From: Sphingomonas aurantiaca
GTDB lineage: Bacteria > Pseudomonadota > Alphaproteobacteria > Sphingomonadales > Sphingomonadaceae
Reading direction: 5' to 3'
Length of the DNA: 64,000 nucleotides
NCBI RefSeq assembly: GCF_003050705.1
Contig: NZ_QAOG01000001.1
Span: forward strand, 541,105 to 605,104
Position numbers and translations under genes: made by a program. This document shows positions 20,320 to 29,542 of this stretch, in pieces. Under the pieces are notes generated by a model. That model worked only from the letters and a program-made list of their open reading frames with translations, ran no database searches and was not told the DNA's origin. Position 1 is the first letter of the stretch; each line of letters begins with the position of its first letter.

Positions 20320-20823
20320 TTATGCGTCCTCGGCGTCGATGTTGACGCTCGTCTCGGCAAGCTTCGTCATATATTCGTCGCCGCCATAGATGTCCTTGGT
20401 CGCCGCACTCAGCGTCTTGTGGTCATCCTTGAGACCCAGCGCCTTGGCATAGGCAGCCGCCGTGCCGAAGCCGGCGATCCCGTAATGAGTCATCCGCTGA
20501 TACTGCGCGATGATCATGACATCGAGCAGCGGACCCTTTTCCGGTCCCTCCTCGAGGACATGCTTGGTGGCTTCGGCGACGAGGCCTTCCATGCCCTTGC
20601 AATGCTCCTTCGAGACCTTCGCGTCGTTTGATGCGATCAGGTCTTTCAGCAGATCGGTATGCTTTTCGATATCCGCCTGCGACTTGGTCAGCATGTCCTT
20701 CAGCGACGCGTCGCTCGCCTTCGACGTGATCTTCTTCAGAACCTTCTTCATCTGGTCGTTGGCGGACCACAGATCCTTCAGCTCGTCGGTGTAGATGTCC
20801 TGGAGATCTTCGGGTGCAGACAT
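20320..20823 (-). CDS. DUF892 (YciE/YciF-like) ferritin-like stress protein
   Basis: 167 aa, all alpha-helical. The N terminus DLQDIYTDELKDLWSANDQMKKVL, with Glu in the DEL segment, and HTDLLKDLIAS, KGMEGLVAEA and AQYQRMTHYGIAGFGTA are typical of the DUF892/YciF family, a four-helix ferritin-like fold that can bind two metals. In enterobacteria YciF belongs to the RpoS-dependent stress set. Its position between katG and other stress-type genes suits a role under oxidative or general stress. I see no EcfG-type promoter directly upstream. The Gly-rich protein gene 84 bases upstream may be in the same transcript. Confidence 0.92.
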   Translation of the reverse strand: MSAPEDLQDIYTDELKDLWSANDQMKKVLKKITSKASDASLKDMLTKSQADIEKHTDLLKDLIASNDAKVSKEHCKGMEGLVAEATKHVLEEGPEKGPLLDVMIIAQYQRMTHYGIAGFGTAAAYAKALGLKDDHKTLSAATKDIYGGDEYMTKLAETSVNIDAEDA

Positions 20824-20907
20824 GGGATCGTCCTTATGCGGTCACCAGGCAGAATGCGCAGTGACTGGAGGTGGGGTATGACGGTGCAGTAGCGCGGTCC
20901 GTCGCCG

Positions 20908-21372
20908 TCAGCCGGCACCGGGCTGCTTCTGCTCGTCCTCGTATCGCGCGTCGGTGCCGATCTTGCCGTTGGCCTCGGCCTCGGCGATCCCCGACGTCTC
21001 GACGACCTCGATCGTGCGGCCTTCGCCGGTGATCGCATGGGGTTCGCGGTCGGCATCCGGGTCGTCGGCGATCGTCGTGCGGTCACCGCCGCCCGAACCG
21101 GCGACGCCGTTGCCGGTGCTGCCACCGTCTTCGCCGGCCTGGCCGCCACCGTGATAGGCGATGTCGGTCTGACCGCCATGCGCCATGAAGCCGGTGTTGG
21201 TCTCGGTCTTGCCCGCATGGGGGTTGGGATAGGCGCCGCCGCCGCTCTCGCCCCGGTCGCTGCGGCCATGAACGTCGGCGCCGTCATTGCCGCGGGGCCC
21301 GCCCAAAACTCCATCCGGTGCACCCTTGCTCGCTGGGTTGCCGGGAACCGGGGTATGAACCGTGTCACGCAT
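20908..21372 (-). CDS. Gly-rich hydrophilic (probably disordered) protein
   Basis: 154 aa, with almost no hydrophobic residues beyond Ala and Val. It is rich in Gly, Asp, Thr and His, with segments such as HTPVPGNPASKGAPDGVLGG, HAGKTETNTGFMAHGGQTD and GGGDRTTIADDPDADREP. Such sequences are expected to stay unfolded and recall hydrophilin-like stress proteins, but no domain is recognised. The ATG at 21372 has AAGGAC seven bases upstream; an earlier in-frame ATG at 21402 lacks this support. It sits between the DUF892 gene and the dehydrogenase, with a 15-bp stem hairpin just upstream that isolates it from the dehydrogenase transcript. Confidence 0.7.
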   Translation of the reverse strand: MRDTVHTPVPGNPASKGAPDGVLGGPRGNDGADVHGRSDRGESGGGAYPNPHAGKTETNTGFMAHGGQTDIAYHGGGQAGEDGGSTGNGVAGSGGGDRTTIADDPDADREPHAITGEGRTIEVVETSGIAEAEANGKIGTDARYEDEQKQPGAG

Positions 21373-21410
21373 CGGTACGTCCTTTTGACTGTAGTGGATC
21401 AAGAGGATGC

Positions 21411-21445
21411 CGCCCCGGTCCGCTCGGCAGGAGCGGACCGGGGCG
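21411..21445. terminator. Long perfect hairpin between dehydrogenase and Gly-rich gene
   Basis: A perfect 15-bp stem, CGCCCCGGTCCGCTC and its complement, around a five-base loop, nine bases downstream of the dehydrogenase stop. There is no U-tract on the minus strand. It is still the strongest hairpin in this part of the window and very likely ends the dehydrogenase mRNA. Confidence 0.7.
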
Positions 21446-21453
21446 GGCAGGGG

Positions 21454-22626
21454 TTACGGCCGCAGCACGACCTTGATGACGCCGTCCTGCTTGTCGCGGA
21501 ACTTCTGGTACATCTCGGGCGCGTCCTCGAGGCTGGCCGGGTGAGTCACCACGAAGCTCGGATCGATGTCGCCGGCCTCGATCCGCGCAAGCAGCGGCTT
21601 GGTATAGGCCTGGACGTGCGTCTGCCCGGTCTTGATCGTCAGGCCCTTGTTCATCATCGCGCCGATCGGGATCTTGTCGCCCATCCCGACATAGACGCCG
21701 GGGATCGACACCGTGCCGCCCATCCGGCAGCTCATGATCGCCTCGCGCAGCACGTGCACGCGGTCGGTCGCGAGGAACGTCGCCGCCTTCACCTTGTCGA
21801 TCACCGCATCGACGGCGCCGTGCCCGGACGCCTCGGCACCCACCGCGTCGATGCAGCTGTCGGGGCCGCGACCCTTGGTGCGGAACTGGAGCTCGTCATA
21901 GACGCTGTCGACCTCGGCGAAGTTGATCGTCTCCGCACCGCCGGCCTCGGCCATCGCCAGACGCTCGGGCACTTCGTCGATCGCGATCACGCGGCCCGCG
22001 CCGAGCATCAGCGCCGAGCGGATCGCGAACTGGCCGACCGGGCCGCAGCCCCAGATCGCCACGGTGTCGCCCTCCTCGATGTTCGCATTCTCGGCAGCCA
22101 TATAGCCGGTCGGGAAGATGTCGGAGAGGAACAGCGCCTGATCGTCGGTGACGTTGTCGGGCACCTTGATCGGGCCGATATCGGCCATCGGCACGCGCAG
22201 ATACTCGGCCTGGCCACCGCAATAGCCGCCCAGCATGTGGCTGAACCCGAACAGCCCGGCGGGCGAATGGCCCATCGCCTTGATCGCGAGTTCGGCATTC
22301 GGATTGGTCCGCTCGCACGCAGAGAACAGTCCCTTGCGACAGAAGAAGCAATCGCCACAGCTGATCGTGAACGGAACGACGACTCGGTCGCCGATCTTCA
22401 GATTGGTGACTTCCGACCCGAGTGCGACGACGACGCCCATATTCTCGTGCCCGAGGATGTCGCCCGGCTTCATCGTCGGCTGGTAGCCGTCAAGCAAATG
22501 AAGGTCGGACCCGCAGATCGCGCAGGCCGAAACCTTGATGATCGCGTCGCGCGGATGCTGGATCTCGGGATCCGCGACAGTGTCGACCCGAACATCGCCT
22601 TTTCCATGCCAAACCAGTGCACGCAT
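21454..22626 (-). CDS. Zinc-dependent alcohol/formaldehyde dehydrogenase-like protein (MDR family)
   Basis: 390 aa. Catalytic zinc ligands lie in [11 protein letters not shown] and GHENMG. The structural zinc loop is [15 protein letters not shown], and the Rossmann motif is [12 protein letters not shown]. The length and the long loop after the catalytic domain fit the glutathione-independent formaldehyde dehydrogenase branch (FdhA-like), as does the [14 protein letters not shown] segment. The real substrate is not determined by sequence. The minus-strand ATG has GGAG in the right place. The upstream region holds a palindrome (22646-22658). It is next to, but separated by a hairpin from, the stress genes. 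Confidence 0.92.
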   Translation of the reverse strand: MRALVWHGKGDVRVDTVADPEIQHPRDAIIKVSACAICGSDLHLLDGYQPTMKPGDILGHENMGVVVALGSEVTNLKIGDRVVVPFTISCGDCFFCRKGLFSACERTNPNAELAIKAMGHSPAGLFGFSHMLGGYCGGQAEYLRVPMADIGPIKVPDNVTDDQALFLSDIFPTGYMAAENANIEEGDTVAIWGCGPVGQFAIRSALMLGAGRVIAIDEVPERLAMAEAGGAETINFAEVDSVYDELQFRTKGRGPDSCIDAVGAEASGHGAVDAVIDKVKAATFLATDRVHVLREAIMSCRMGGTVSIPGVYVGMGDKIPIGAMMNKGLTIKTGQTHVQAYTKPLLARIEAGDIDPSFVVTHPASLEDAPEMYQKFRDKQDGVIKVVLRP

Positions 22627-23172
22627 CAGAAGTCTCCGTCTTAGAAATTACAGTAATTGGCGCAAGCGCGGCAAATCTTTTGCCACAGGCAAGATTAGAA
22701 AACCCCGAAAACGTCGGGCAGTCCTCGATACTCTTGTGCAGCGTCGCCGTCATCTTCCAGCCGACACATCTTCGTGCTGTGACGGTCGGTGTGGGCGTTT
22801 CCTGGGGAGTATAGCGATTCTAACGCCAAAAACGTTCCTATCGAACGCCGTTATCCATCGCTTTATATTTCGGATTGATGCGGATCAGTGCTGATCGATG
22901 TGAGCAAAAAATCCGAAACGAATGAATAAAAATCATAGATCGTAGTGACTTGTTGATCTCAACTGCGCTGAATATCGTTGCTGCTCTATCTACGATGTTA
23001 TCGAAATCAGGGCCATTATCGTCGAGATCGGCGACAGGCACGCCTCCCTGTCTCGACGGCGTTCGCTCTGTTTCGGTAGATTGATTCGCGTCGGCACCAA
23101 GACGGCACGTGCCCGCGGTCAGCGCCCGCCTCGAGCGTCGCGGCGTCGATGCGTCAGGAGCAGGGCCTGGCC
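22627..23172. promoter_or_regulatory. Long intergenic region with an A/T-rich core and a small palindrome
   Basis: 546 bases with no supported gene. The odd-length palindrome AATTACAGTAATT at 22646-22658 lies about 20 bases upstream of the dehydrogenase start and could be an operator. The section around 22800-23000 is clearly richer in A/T than the surroundings. A 67-codon frame there (22838-23041, minus) has no family resemblance or ribosome binding site, so I do not call it. Confidence 0.4.
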
Positions 23173-23403
23173 TCAGTCGTTACAGCGGATCCTGTACGGT
23201 CCTGATCGCGCTCCAAGCGGCTGCCCCTTCCAGCTGAGCCGTACGAGTCCGTCGCCGACCAGCTCGTCTATCGCGGCGTGGACCGCGGGCATCGCGCCGC
23301 GCCAATCCTCCGCGATCGCGCGAGCCACCTCGCTCGGGCATATCGTCGCGCCCGGTGCGCGGCGTTCCAGTAGCGACAGCGTCACGGCCTTGGCATCGAT
23401 CAT
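23173..23403 (-). CDS. DUF3253 domain protein
   Basis: 76 aa. It has the compact winged-helix-like DUF3253 pattern: LSLLERRAPGATICPSEVAR, AIAEDWRGAMPAVHAAIDEL and a terminal SGPYRIR. The ATICPSEVARA segment is the family hallmark. These are small proteins of unknown function that look like DNA-binding folds. It is transcribed in the same direction as the nuclease gene, 69 bases downstream of it, and may be the last gene of that unit. Confidence 0.85.
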   Translation of the reverse strand: MIDAKAVTLSLLERRAPGATICPSEVARAIAEDWRGAMPAVHAAIDELVGDGLVRLSWKGQPLGARSGPYRIRCND

Positions 23404-23472
23404 TCAGGCTGCGTCGGCTCCGCACGCCAATCGGTCAAGCGATTGGCTGACGGATTTGCGGGCTCAGGATGA

Positions 23473-24462
23473 TCAGTCCGCCGCCGACCCCGTTTCGGCG
23501 TTGAACCGCGGGTTCGCGAAATCGATCGGGGAGGGGCGTATCTCGGCGGGCGTGGTCGCGCTCTCGGTCCAGGCGCGGCAGAGCATGTCGCGGAGCATCG
23601 CCGCACCGGCGGTCGTCTGCGTGTAGACCAGCGCGCGCACGTCCTTGTCGGTGAAATCGGCGAACCCGTTCCGCTTCTCGAGGGCGTAGACGCGTTCCAT
23701 CTTGTCGCCGGCGTTGTCGAGAAAGGCGAGGATCGCGTCGAACATGTCGCCGTCGCGGTGCCCCGGCGCGCCGATCCGCGGCGTGATATCGGCGGCGGTC
23801 AGTTTCATCCCGTCGACGAAACGGCTCTCGAACCGGCCGTGGATCGACTTGTCGGTGGTGTAGCCCTTCGGATTGGGCCCACGCCAGCCATCGCTGTTGA
23901 CAGAGTCGTGCAGAGGCTGCGCGCCGTCGCCGATATAATGGCCAAGGCGGATGACGTCGAAGCCGCAGTGCTGTTCGGCGAACGCGCTGTCGCGGCCAGC
24001 CTGCTTTGCAGCGCGTACGTCGCGCATGCAGACCACGATCCGCTCATACGCCTCGATCGCAGCATAAGGCAGCGTCCCGGTCCAGCGCACGTTGGTGCGC
24101 GCCGCGGTGGCGGGGTCGGTGCGCTTGATCTTCTCATGCTGTTTGAAGACCGCGATGACGAATTCATAGCGGGAGCGGGGGATCGGTTTCAGGAAGGTGA
24201 ACTGCTCGCGGAACCAGCCATGGTTCGGATCCTCCTCGATCTTCGAGAAATTCTCGGACGCGTTACGCCACGCGTCGGGCAGCGACGCCGACCCGGCGAT
24301 ATAGTCGACCTGGCGACGCAGGAAGACCGGGCCGTCGTCAGGGATGGACTCGATCGCGGCGCGGTCGATCACGGCATGCGCGGTGCCACCCCAGGCCTGC
24401 GCCGAGGTGGGGATCAGGGTCATGGCAAGACCGGCGATCGTGGCGAGCAGGGCAGGGCGCAT
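23473..24462 (-). CDS. S1/P1-type nuclease, secreted
   Basis: 329 aa. A signal peptide (about 1-23, ending TSAQA) is followed by Trp24, the N-terminal residue of the mature enzyme, in WGGTAHAVID. In S1/P1 nucleases this Trp backbone and the nearby His bind zinc. Further zinc ligands are in LGHYIGDGAQPLHDS, followed by DGWRGPN. These enzymes cut single-stranded DNA and RNA and remove 3' phosphates in the periplasm or outside the cell. The start ATG at 24462 gives a clean signal peptide. It is 17 bases downstream of the YdcF-like gene and probably in one operon with it and the TonB receptor. Confidence 0.9.
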   Translation of the reverse strand: MRPALLATIAGLAMTLIPTSAQAWGGTAHAVIDRAAIESIPDDGPVFLRRQVDYIAGSASLPDAWRNASENFSKIEEDPNHGWFREQFTFLKPIPRSRYEFVIAVFKQHEKIKRTDPATAARTNVRWTGTLPYAAIEAYERIVVCMRDVRAAKQAGRDSAFAEQHCGFDVIRLGHYIGDGAQPLHDSVNSDGWRGPNPKGYTTDKSIHGRFESRFVDGMKLTAADITPRIGAPGHRDGDMFDAILAFLDNAGDKMERVYALEKRNGFADFTDKDVRALVYTQTTAGAAMLRDMLCRAWTESATTPAEIRPSPIDFANPRFNAETGSAAD

Positions 24463-24479
24463 CACAGGCTCCAGACGGA

Positions 24480-25661
24480 TCAGGGATCGAGGGGGTCGCG
24501 CGGATCGACGCGCAGGGACAGTGGCGAAGGGCGGAACTCGAGCTCGGTCGGCGACACCCGCCGGCCGACTTGCCCGGGAGCATAGCCCAGTTCGGCCACA
24601 TTGCGTTGCGCGAACGCGGCGCTGGCGATCGTCTCGCTCTGGCCCGGATTGCAGACGATCACCGCATCCTTGTCGAGCGGCGCGCCCAGCGCGACGAGCA
24701 GGCGCGTGGCGTTGCGCAAATTGGTCGTGGTGTGGCGGGCATAGGGTTCGACGACGATCGCGTCCGCCGGCACGCCGTAGCGGTCGATCAACGCGGACCG
24801 CATCTGCTCGGCTTCGGTAAAGCGGGTCGCGCGGGGATGCGCGCGTCCGCCGGTGACGATGATGACCGCGATATCGCCGCGCGCATAGCGCTCCGCGGCG
24901 AGGCGGATATGGTATTTCCCGAGCGGGCTGAGCGCGGCGTCGGGTGTCTCCGGCCCGACGCCGGTGACGATCATCGCGCTGTAGCGCCACCGCGTCCAAT
25001 CGAGTGACCGCGCGCGCTTCACGGGCGCGGCATTCAGTCCAGCCATCAGCGGATCGAACCCGATCGCATCGGTGCGGTCGCTGACGTCGAGCAGTGCCAG
25101 CGCGAAGTCCATGCTGGTATCGAGCGCCTGTATCGATCGTGCGCGCGGCGTGCGCGACAGCCAGTCGGCGGCCTGCAGTCGCGTACGGACCTCCATCGGG
25201 TCGATCGGGCCTGCCCCATCGATCTGGGGGTATCGCGGCAGCTGGCCAAGGCCATAGGTGCGCAGCACGGTGTTGATCCCCTCGATCTCCCGCCTGGCCT
25301 GTGCCGCGCTGCCGTCGTCGGCGGACGACGTACCTTCCGGTACTGCCGCGGCGAGGACCGCGGTCTCGGACTGGGTCCAGACCAGGGCCTGCGCGATGCA
25401 GCCCAAATCGTCGGTGCACGCGGCCCGCCGCTCGGCCCGCGTCGCCAGCATCGCCGCGACACCCGGTTTCGCCTTTAGCTGTGCCACCCCGCCCGGATCC
25501 GTGCCGATCGCGTCGAGCAGCGGGAACAGCCGGTGCGACAAGGCGCCGATGACCCGGTCGCTGACCGGGCCCGCTTGCGCCCGAGCGACGACCGGCGCGG
25601 CACTGGCCGGCGTGCCCGCTAAGAAGACGATCGCGGCGGCAAGCGCAAACCCGGACCTCAC
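24480..25661 (-). CDS. YdcF family (DUF218) exported protein
   Basis: 393 aa. The GTG start at 25661 forms a GTGA overlap with the TonB receptor stop and begins a signal peptide (VRSGFALAAAIVFLAG, cleaved near TPASA). About 210 residues of unknown helical sequence follow, with two Cys in RAACTDDLGC. The DUF218 domain comes last: SAMIVTGVGPE, LSPLGKYHIRLAAERY, AVIIVTGGRAHP, FTEAEQMRSAL and VEPYARHTTTNLRNATRLL. YdcF-like proteins bind nucleotides or act in envelope metabolism; the substrate is unknown. The gene order receptor-YdcF-nuclease suggests a linked outer-membrane uptake or processing function. Confidence 0.83.
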   Translation of the reverse strand: MRSGFALAAAIVFLAGTPASAAPVVARAQAGPVSDRVIGALSHRLFPLLDAIGTDPGGVAQLKAKPGVAAMLATRAERRAACTDDLGCIAQALVWTQSETAVLAAAVPEGTSSADDGSAAQARREIEGINTVLRTYGLGQLPRYPQIDGAGPIDPMEVRTRLQAADWLSRTPRARSIQALDTSMDFALALLDVSDRTDAIGFDPLMAGLNAAPVKRARSLDWTRWRYSAMIVTGVGPETPDAALSPLGKYHIRLAAERYARGDIAVIIVTGGRAHPRATRFTEAEQMRSALIDRYGVPADAIVVEPYARHTTTNLRNATRLLVALGAPLDKDAVIVCNPGQSETIASAAFAQRNVAELGYAPGQVGRRVSPTELEFRPSPLSLRVDPRDPLDP

Positions 25662-28177
25662 CAGGATTTGCCCACGACGAGACGGACATTCCGGCCGAAG
25701 ATCGGACGGCCGTAGATCGCTTCGGAACTGCCCTGACCACTCAACTGATCGGTCCGCGTATTGCCCTCGGTCAGGCCATGCGCGTTGAACAGATTGTCGC
25801 CGACCACCTGCACCTGCCACGTGCCATGGCGCACCGTCACGCCGGCGCCCGTCGTGCCATAGGCCGGCAGCGCGGTATTGTTGTACAGGTCGACGAAGCG
25901 CTTCCCCATATAGGTATAGCGGCCATAGACCGACACCGCGTTGTCGCCGAGATCAAAGTCGAAGCTCGGGCGGATGTTGCCGTAGATCTTGGGCTGCCGA
26001 ACGATCTGCTTGCCCTCCGCCTGGACGGGATCGGCGCCGGTCGAGCTCTGGAAGTTCTTGTACTTGGGATCGCTGATCGTCAGCGCGCCGTTGAGCGAGA
26101 ACCATGAGGTCAGCGCGAGCGATCCGTCGAATTCGACACCCTTGACCTGCGCTTCGCCGATAAAGGGGATGTTGACGTCGTTGCGCCCGGTCGACGGGTC
26201 GAACGCGAGGAACGAGGCGTTGAGCGGATCGAAATTGGTGTAGAAACCGGTGACGTACAGATAGGACCGGCCCGCCGCCAGCTTCAGCCCGGCCTCATAT
26301 TGATCGGCGATCGTGGTCAGGATCGTCGGGTTGATGCTCATCACGGTCTGCACGCTCGGCGGCGTCTCGAGATGCGAGGCGCGACCATAGACGCCGATGT
26401 GCCGGTTGAAGTCGTAATTGGCGCCCGCGGTCCAGTTCGTGACGTGCGGCTTGCCCGTCTGGTTGATGATGTTGCCCGTAAACGCGCGCGTCGTGTCGTC
26501 GGCCAGCGTCGCGCCGTTGCCGAGATCGGCCTGCCCGGTCAGCGCGGCATAGCCCGTGTAGCTGTAGCGCTCATGGCGGATGCCCGCGTCGAACCGCAGC
26601 CCGGGGAGGAGTTCCCAGGTGTCGTTGGCGAACAGCGCGATCATCTTCGCATCGGAATTGCCGCGCGTCAGCGTCGCGGCATAGTTGAGCACGCCATTAT
26701 CGGTGACGGACCCGATGCGCGTCCCGGCGGCGTTATAGGCGACCAGGTCGAGCGTCCGCGGCTTGCCCGCCACCTCGATCAGGTAATTCTGGTAGATCGT
26801 CCGGCTGTCCTCGCCGTAAAGGCTGCCATATACGCCGAGCTTGAGATCGTGGCTGCCGAAGCCGGTTTCGAATTTCTTGGCGACCGACAGGTTGACCTGG
26901 TTCGAATAGAATTTCGAGTGGATGTCGCGGTACTGCCCCTGCAGGACGAGTCCGGAGGCGGCATAGGGGTCGTAGACCGTGTCGGTGCCCGCGAGCACAT
27001 AGCCGAGCGACGCGACGGGTCCGAACGCGGACGTCGCGCGCGCCCGATAGCCACTGGCGAAGCTGTTCGCATCGACCGGGTTGGTGGTCGAGTAGAAGGC
27101 GTTGAAATCCAGCTTGCCCATGGTGAACCCGGCCTTTGCCGACACCAGCCAGCCATCGAACTCCGCGTCATATTGCGTGCCGATGTTGATCATCCGCATG
27201 TGGCGGCCATCGGCAAGGTCGCTCGCCTGGTTCTGGACCACGCCCGCGCCATCGCGGTAGCGCAGGTTGACGTTGCGCAGCGCCGGCGAGTTCATCGTGC
27301 CCGAGAAATAGTCGATGTAGCGATCGAGCGAGACCGCCGGATTGCGCGGGTCGGCGGTCGGGATCGGCAGGTAGAACACGTTGTGATCGTTGACGTAGTT
27401 GACGCTGAGCCGGAGCGAGCCGTTGTCGAGATCGTGCTTGATATTGGCGCGGAACTGGCCGCCCTTGTCGTTGGGAAAGCCGTTGTCGCGATAGCCGTCG
27501 TGATAGCGCACAAAGCCTCCGACCGCGTAATAGGTCTTGCCGCCGAGGGGCCCGGACTGGACGATGTCGGCGCGGTAGAGACCGGTGTCGCCGATCGTCA
27601 CCTGCGCCTTGCCGCGCACCTCGTCGCGCCCCGTCACCTCGATCGCGTTGACGATCGCGCCCGAATAGCTGGCATAGACAGGGGCGGGGCCGCCGCGGAC
27701 GACCTCGACCCGCTCGGTCATCAGATCGGGCTTCAGGATCGCATCGCCGCGGAAGAACACGCCGTCATTCTCGTGGAACAGCGGCAGGCCGTCCTGCTGG
27801 AAACTGACGAAGCCGCCATCGTTCGGCAGGCCGCGGATTCGGTAGATGTTCTGCACTTCGCCGCCGGTGATCTCGGTCTGGAAGCCGGGCAGCTGGCCGA
27901 TCAGGTCGGCGAAGTTGACCGGGGCGATCTTCTCGATGTCGGCCTGCGAGACGACGTTGATCGCATAGGACGCATCGAAGCGGCGTTGCGCGCGAGTCGA
28001 GCCGGTGACGATGACGTCCCCCTTGCTCTCCTCCGGCGCTGCGGACTGGCCGCTTGCCGGAGCGGGATCGGCCGCCGTCGCCGAAGCCCCATCGGTCGCC
28101 TGCGCTCGAGCCGGCATGGCGAAGGCGGCGGACATTGCGAGAAACGCGGTGCCGGTCGCGAGAACGGATTTGAGCAT
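25658..28177 (-). CDS. TonB-dependent outer-membrane receptor
   Basis: 839 aa. A signal peptide (about 1-25, ending ARAQA) is followed by a low-complexity linker and the plug domain, which begins GDVIVTGSTRAQRRFD with ADLIGQLPGFQTEIT and RVEVVRGGPAPVYASYSGA. The beta-barrel ends NVRLVVGKSW, with a terminal aromatic residue as is usual for outer-membrane insertion. It should import a substrate with TonB energy; the ligand is unknown. The neighbours (YdcF-like protein, nuclease, glycosylasparaginase) suggest organic nutrient scavenging instead of iron, but that is inference. It is the first gene of the 23173-28177 unit and has GGGGGG just before the ATG. Confidence 0.94.
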   Translation of the reverse strand: MLKSVLATGTAFLAMSAAFAMPARAQATDGASATAADPAPASGQSAAPEESKGDVIVTGSTRAQRRFDASYAINVVSQADIEKIAPVNFADLIGQLPGFQTEITGGEVQNIYRIRGLPNDGGFVSFQQDGLPLFHENDGVFFRGDAILKPDLMTERVEVVRGGPAPVYASYSGAIVNAIEVTGRDEVRGKAQVTIGDTGLYRADIVQSGPLGGKTYYAVGGFVRYHDGYRDNGFPNDKGGQFRANIKHDLDNGSLRLSVNYVNDHNVFYLPIPTADPRNPAVSLDRYIDYFSGTMNSPALRNVNLRYRDGAGVVQNQASDLADGRHMRMINIGTQYDAEFDGWLVSAKAGFTMGKLDFNAFYSTTNPVDANSFASGYRARATSAFGPVASLGYVLAGTDTVYDPYAASGLVLQGQYRDIHSKFYSNQVNLSVAKKFETGFGSHDLKLGVYGSLYGEDSRTIYQNYLIEVAGKPRTLDLVAYNAAGTRIGSVTDNGVLNYAATLTRGNSDAKMIALFANDTWELLPGLRFDAGIRHERYSYTGYAALTGQADLGNGATLADDTTRAFTGNIINQTGKPHVTNWTAGANYDFNRHIGVYGRASHLETPPSVQTVMSINPTILTTIADQYEAGLKLAAGRSYLYVTGFYTNFDPLNASFLAFDPSTGRNDVNIPFIGEAQVKGVEFDGSLALTSWFSLNGALTISDPKYKNFQSSTGADPVQAEGKQIVRQPKIYGNIRPSFDFDLGDNAVSVYGRYTYMGKRFVDLYNNTALPAYGTTGAGVTVRHGTWQVQVVGDNLFNAHGLTEGNTRTDQLSGQGSSEAIYGRPIFGRNVRLVVGKSW

Positions 28178-28329
28178 GGGCCCCCCAGAAGCGCTACGCC
28201 GCCGAAGCGGCCATCACGGTCCCGTTGGTGTCCAAATGTTACAGCTTGAATTATCGGACCAAAAAAATACCAATTTCGCCAGGGCGCCAATTCCGAAGAC
28301 GCGGCCGAGACCGGCCTTGCGCGCCAATA

Positions 28330-29343
28330 TTACGCCTGAAAGAGCGAGCGTGCCTTGCGTATCGATGTCGTTCCGCTCGCATCGGTCACGGCATAGGTAA
28401 AACCGGGCAGCAGGCAGTAGGCGCCGACATTGCCGTGCGGGTCGAGCGCGAGGAAGCCGACCTGGACGCCCCGGATCGCGTCGCCGCGCAATTTGGCGAT
28501 GTGGCGGACGACGTCTTCGCACGCCTTTTGCGGGGTGGCTCCGGCGCGCATCGACGCGACGACGCGCGCCGATCCGGCAACGCGGGTCACTTCCTCGCCA
28601 AGCCCGGTCGATGTCGCGCCGCCGACGCCGGCCTTGACGTACAGACCCGAGCCGACCTGCGGCGAATCGCCGACGCGGCCGCGCATCTTGAACGCCATGC
28701 CGGACGTCGTGCACGCCCCCGCCATGCGGCCGTCGAGCGTGCGCGCGAGCAAGCCGATCGTGTCGTGATCGAGCGCACCGCCGGGCGTACGGGTGATACG
28801 GTTCTCGCTATTGGCCTCGGGCTGGTACTTCGAGGTCTTGAGCCAGTCGCGCCACGCCTTTTCCGCTTCGGGGGTGAGCAGCTTTTCCTGCGGAAACCCC
28901 TGCTCGCGCGCGAACGTCGTCGCGCCTTCGCCGACCAGCATCGTGTGCGGCGTCCGCTCCATCACCCGCCGCGCGACCGAGATCGCGTGCGTCGTATTCT
29001 CCAGCGCCGCGACCGCGCCGACGCCGCCGGCATCGTCCATGATGACCGCGTCGAGCGTGACGTGCCCGTCGCGGTCGGGATAGCCCGAATAGCCGACGCT
29101 GTGGTTGTTCGGATCGGCCTCCGGCACCATGCCGCCTGCCTCTACCGCGTCGATCAGCGATCCGCCTGCGCGCATCCTGGCAAAGGCGGCGGCGTTCGCG
29201 GCGGCACCGAAATCCCAGGTGGACAGGATGATCGCGCCGGCGGCCGCCGGGGTGGAACGCTGCGCGGCGCGCGCGAGGCCCGCGGCAAAGGGCAGTGCGC
29301 CAAGGCCGCTCAGCGCCGCCAGCATGGACCGTCTCGTCGTCAC
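28330..29343 (-). CDS. N4-(beta-N-acetylglucosaminyl)-L-asparaginase-like Ntn hydrolase, exported
   Basis: 337 aa. It belongs to the glycosylasparaginase/isoaspartyl peptidase family. The precursor is cut before the catalytic Thr, here Thr195 in GGALDHDTIGLLA, to make two subunits. Other family segments are GGSLIDAVEAG, NNHSVGYSGYPD and GRVGDSPQVGSGLY. A Tat-type signal starts the protein (TTRRSMLAALSGLGALPFAAG), so it is probably exported folded. I chose GTG 29343, with GGGGAA seven bases upstream, because it places the twin Arg at the N terminus; ATG 29424 would add 27 residues. It would release aspartate from N-glycan or isoAsp substrates. It is divergent from a TonB receptor. Confidence 0.88.
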   Translation of the reverse strand: MTTRRSMLAALSGLGALPFAAGLARAAQRSTPAAAGAIILSTWDFGAAANAAAFARMRAGGSLIDAVEAGGMVPEADPNNHSVGYSGYPDRDGHVTLDAVIMDDAGGVGAVAALENTTHAISVARRVMERTPHTMLVGEGATTFAREQGFPQEKLLTPEAEKAWRDWLKTSKYQPEANSENRITRTPGGALDHDTIGLLARTLDGRMAGACTTSGMAFKMRGRVGDSPQVGSGLYVKAGVGGATSTGLGEEVTRVAGSARVVASMRAGATPQKACEDVVRHIAKLRGDAIRGVQVGFLALDPHGNVGAYCLLPGFTYAVTDASGTTSIRKARSLFQA

Positions 29344-29542
29344 AGTTTGATTCCCCGTCCGAATGTCCACCGACGCTATCGCAGCGATCGCCAGGGCACC
29401 AGTTATAACGCGATCCCGTAACATCTCATCGCGAATGTATTAGATAGGTATTGTTCGGGTATTGACTAATATGACAAATCAACGAAACCTGCCGTCCGAA
29501 CCGGTCAAGGCGTCAGGGCGCAGCCGGGTAAGGGATAATCAT
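29344..29542. promoter_or_regulatory. Divergent control region, asparaginase / TonB receptor
   Basis: 199 bases between divergent starts. The sequence is locally A/T-rich near 29430-29490 and includes TTGACT at about 29462-29467 on the plus strand as a possible -35 element. No operator is obvious. Confidence 0.35.

Noticed and set aside
22838..23041. 67-codon minus-strand frame in the A/T-rich intergenic section
   Set aside because: No ribosome binding site, no family resemblance and no regular pattern; I treat the interval as non-coding.
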